Assembly (NCBI RefSeq): GCF_014851395.1
Contig: NW_024040817.1
Location: 31,135,448-31,199,447 of the forward strand
DNA from: Micropterus salmoides
Taxonomy: Eukaryota; Chordata; Actinopteri; Centrarchiformes; Centrarchidae
Length of the DNA stretch: 64,000 bases
Reading direction: 5' to 3'
Below the pieces are notes generated by a model, which was not told the DNA's origin, did no database searches, and was given only the letters and a program-made list of their open reading frames with translations. Of this stretch, positions 62,135-64,000 are shown piece by piece. Every line of letters begins with the position of its first letter. The stretch's first letter is position 1. A program made the translations under genes and the position numbers.

Positions 62135-62840
62135 TTATGGAGACATTGTGTATCAAAATGCTTCAAAAGCTGATCTTATGAAAGTTAATGTAAAATTTAA
62201 TAGTTTGTGCAGATTTATTCTGAACTGTGACTTTTAAACCCACCATTGTGTAATGTACAATCAACTGCAGTGGCTTTCTCTTGATAACAGAAGACAGTTA
62301 CACTGGTACCAGTTTCTTTTCAAATGTATTAATTTTAAATATCCTGTTTATTTACAAGAGTTTTTTATTTTGCATAACTCTAATCATATTTATTATCTTA
62401 GAAGCAATAACAGGCTTTTTTTTCATGTTCCAAAAACTACACTAGAAATAGGAAAAAAAGCATTTAGGGTTAAGGCTCCTAGAGACTGGAACAATCTACA
62501 AATTTTCTTGACATCTTTGCAGTATCTAGGTTCATTTAAGAATACTCTTATCATTCACCTTACAACAGACTGCTCCTGTTAATTATTGTTACTTACTGTT
62601 ATACTCTACTGTTTTTACTATTAGTGTTGGTGTCTAGTTTGTGGCATGTGCAAGGTACATGAGTGAATGTGTTTTTATTTTTTTGTGGTTTGTTTTTTTT
62701 GTATTCTTGTGTTTGATGTTTGCTGTATATATTGTGTATTTTTATATTATTGTGTTTCTTTGGCCAGGACCCCGCGAAAACGAGATGGTACATCTCAAGG
62801 GGTTTTTATCCTGGAAATAAATAAATTTCTCACTAAATGT
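62135..62840 (+). pseudogene. 5'-truncated LINE: C-terminal reverse transcriptase domain and 3' UTR
   Basis: From 62135 one frame reads YGDIVYQNASKADLMKVN, then after an in-frame stop 'THHCVMYNQLQWLSLDNRR', 'HWYQFLFKCI', 'YYLRSNNRLFFHVPKT' and 'GKKAFRVKAPRDWNNLQ', ending at 62580. This is the usual C-terminal sequence of a fish non-LTR element (YGD..Y...ASK, THHC..Y..L.W.SL..RR, GK.AF...AP..WN.LQ). The 3' UTR ends with 'ggccaggaccccgcgaaaa', 'atctcaaggggtttttatcc' and 'tggaaataaataaa', the classic tail. Only one internal stop is seen, so the insertion may be fairly young. Confidence 0.85.
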
Positions 62841-64000
62841 GAAGATTACGAGGCAAGATCCGAAGTTAAAGATTTATGATTTGTGGATGATTTGTGGATG
62901 TTTATTAACTATGGACATGCAGGTCATGACCAGAGATACGGATATAAGGAAGCATAAATAGCACTAATCTAGCAGTGTATGACTTCTGAGTTGCTATGTA
63001 AATTTCATCCTTTGGGCTCAAAGAACAATTAAAAAAAACTGGTTACAATGTCTAAGAGGTTGATCATTTGTAAATGGAATAAATAAATTATGATAAATCA
63101 AATCATCCTCTATGCTGCAACTAACCATTCCTAAATTAGCTTGTCCTTTTGCACAGTGGGCCAGAGTCTAGGTCAGCAAGTGTTGGGCGAGAGGCAAAAC
63201 ACATGCTGGACAAGTGATGGCAAAAGCGTCAAAATAAATAATAACGTTTCTATAATGTTGGATGCTTTCTCTGATCAATGACATTTTGCCTAATATTCTC
63301 AGTTCTGACAGGATTCAGATTTGCCACATGTATCCTCAATGGCAAGACCCTGTCTGCACCCACGGTAAGAGACATCATTACATTATCACCAAGAAACTGT
63401 TTTCCTGTTTAAACTTATTTCATTTCCAGTATGATCTACTCATTTTTTAACTTACTATTTCACAAAAACACCTTCACTTTCCTCATGGGGAGCAAAAGGG
63501 AAGGGGAAATAATGAAGCTTAGTCTGGATAGAAGAGTATTTGAGATGGTCTATCTTTAGCAGGGCTGTGTAAAATCAGACAGAGTGCGCTATGGCGCATT
63601 AATTTTACAGCTGCGACATTATGTACATGCTAAATAAAATTCAACTCACAGGTTGACTTTAAAAGGTTTTCCTCCAGTAGGCACTACCCACTACAGGCCA
63701 TGAACAACAGCCACAGGGCTCTCGGCTTCATCAAGGTGGCACTCGGCCATGTTAGCCCTTTTGGCCAAACATAAATGTGTGTATGTGCATACACACTCTT
63801 CTTCCTGTCATGTACGAACTCCCAAACACGCACACAGGCCAGCAGGAGTTTGATTAGCCAGTCCTGATAAATTAAAACATGGCTTTAGAGAAGTGCCAGG
63901 GCTTGGGTGCCCTGGTAAAAGCATTAAAAATGCAAAGCAGGGCCCTTTTAGCGTCTGCCATTGCGCGCCTTGCATTTGAAGATAAATGCTGCACTGAAGT

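Larger units (their letters stand above)
60208..64000 (-). other. phf14: Start of the next upstream phf14 intron (incomplete)
   Basis: No exon matching the expected preceding PHF14 peptide (a KEPVKFVPQ...PEPKKIPIRNT-like stretch) is visible, so the intron runs off the window. It contains an inverted repeat at 62074-62131 and a LINE 3' end at 62135-62840. The block 63580-63999 has a balanced, repeat-free composition and may be conserved non-coding DNA (inference). The rest is unremarkable. Confidence 0.6.

Noticed and set aside
60208..64000. Search for the next upstream phf14 exon
   Set aside because: No minus-strand stretch encodes the expected preceding peptide; the intron continues beyond the window.
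1..64000. CRISPR arrays, operons, phage or prokaryotic signals
   Set aside because: No regularly spaced direct repeats, no gene clusters and no long prokaryotic-type frames; the window is plainly eukaryotic.

Overview
The window looks like nuclear DNA from a teleost fish. It has spliced exons with GT-AG boundaries, introns of 17-20 kb, tRNA-derived SINEs, degenerate non-LTR retrotransposons, a Tc1-like transposase relic, hAT-type and TTAA-flanked non-autonomous DNA transposons, and long C/G and CA runs. There are no operons, prokaryotic genes, CRISPR arrays or rRNA genes. Almost every open frame of 60-100 codons is chance or lies inside a repeat.

One real protein gene is present: the 3' end of phf14 (PHD finger protein 14, a chromatin protein), on the minus strand. 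I assembled four coding exons by translating both strands and matching splice phases: 60145-60207 (21 codons), 58934-59055 (40 codons plus 2 nt), 38489-38606 (1 nt plus 39 codons) and a probable last exon at 20860-20934 (24 codons plus stop). Together they encode the last ~125 residues. The C-terminal PHD finger has all eight zinc ligands and is split across two exons 20.3 kb apart. Earlier exons must lie beyond position 64000. A candidate poly(A) signal at 20054-20059 would end the transcript near 20030. A second possible terminal exon, with a strong acceptor and AATAAA, lies at about 13068-13149.

Layout: 1-20030 is downstream or intergenic DNA. It holds SINEs, a 948-bp hAT-like element (7170-8117), an L2-like relic (about 8500-8960), a 1478-bp TTAA-flanked element (10089-11566) and a larger L2-like reverse transcriptase pseudogene (about 16236-17785, minus). 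20030-20934 is the phf14 last exon. 20935-38488 is a 17.6-kb intron, mostly unique sequence with a few repeats. 38607-58933 is a 20.3-kb intron dense in mobile elements: a Tc1-like relic, two abutting LINE relics, a TTAA-flanked MITE, an inverted pair of related hAT MITEs with 8-bp target duplications, and a SINE. 59056-60144 is a 1.1-kb intron. 60208-64000 is the start of a further intron holding a LINE 3' end and a perfect 20-bp inverted repeat.

I found no new biological system. The points most worth checking are the alternative phf14 3' ends, the 35-nt G run just downstream of a phf14 splice donor, and the precisely bounded transposon copies. All family assignments rest on my reading and memory of the families; no database search was run.
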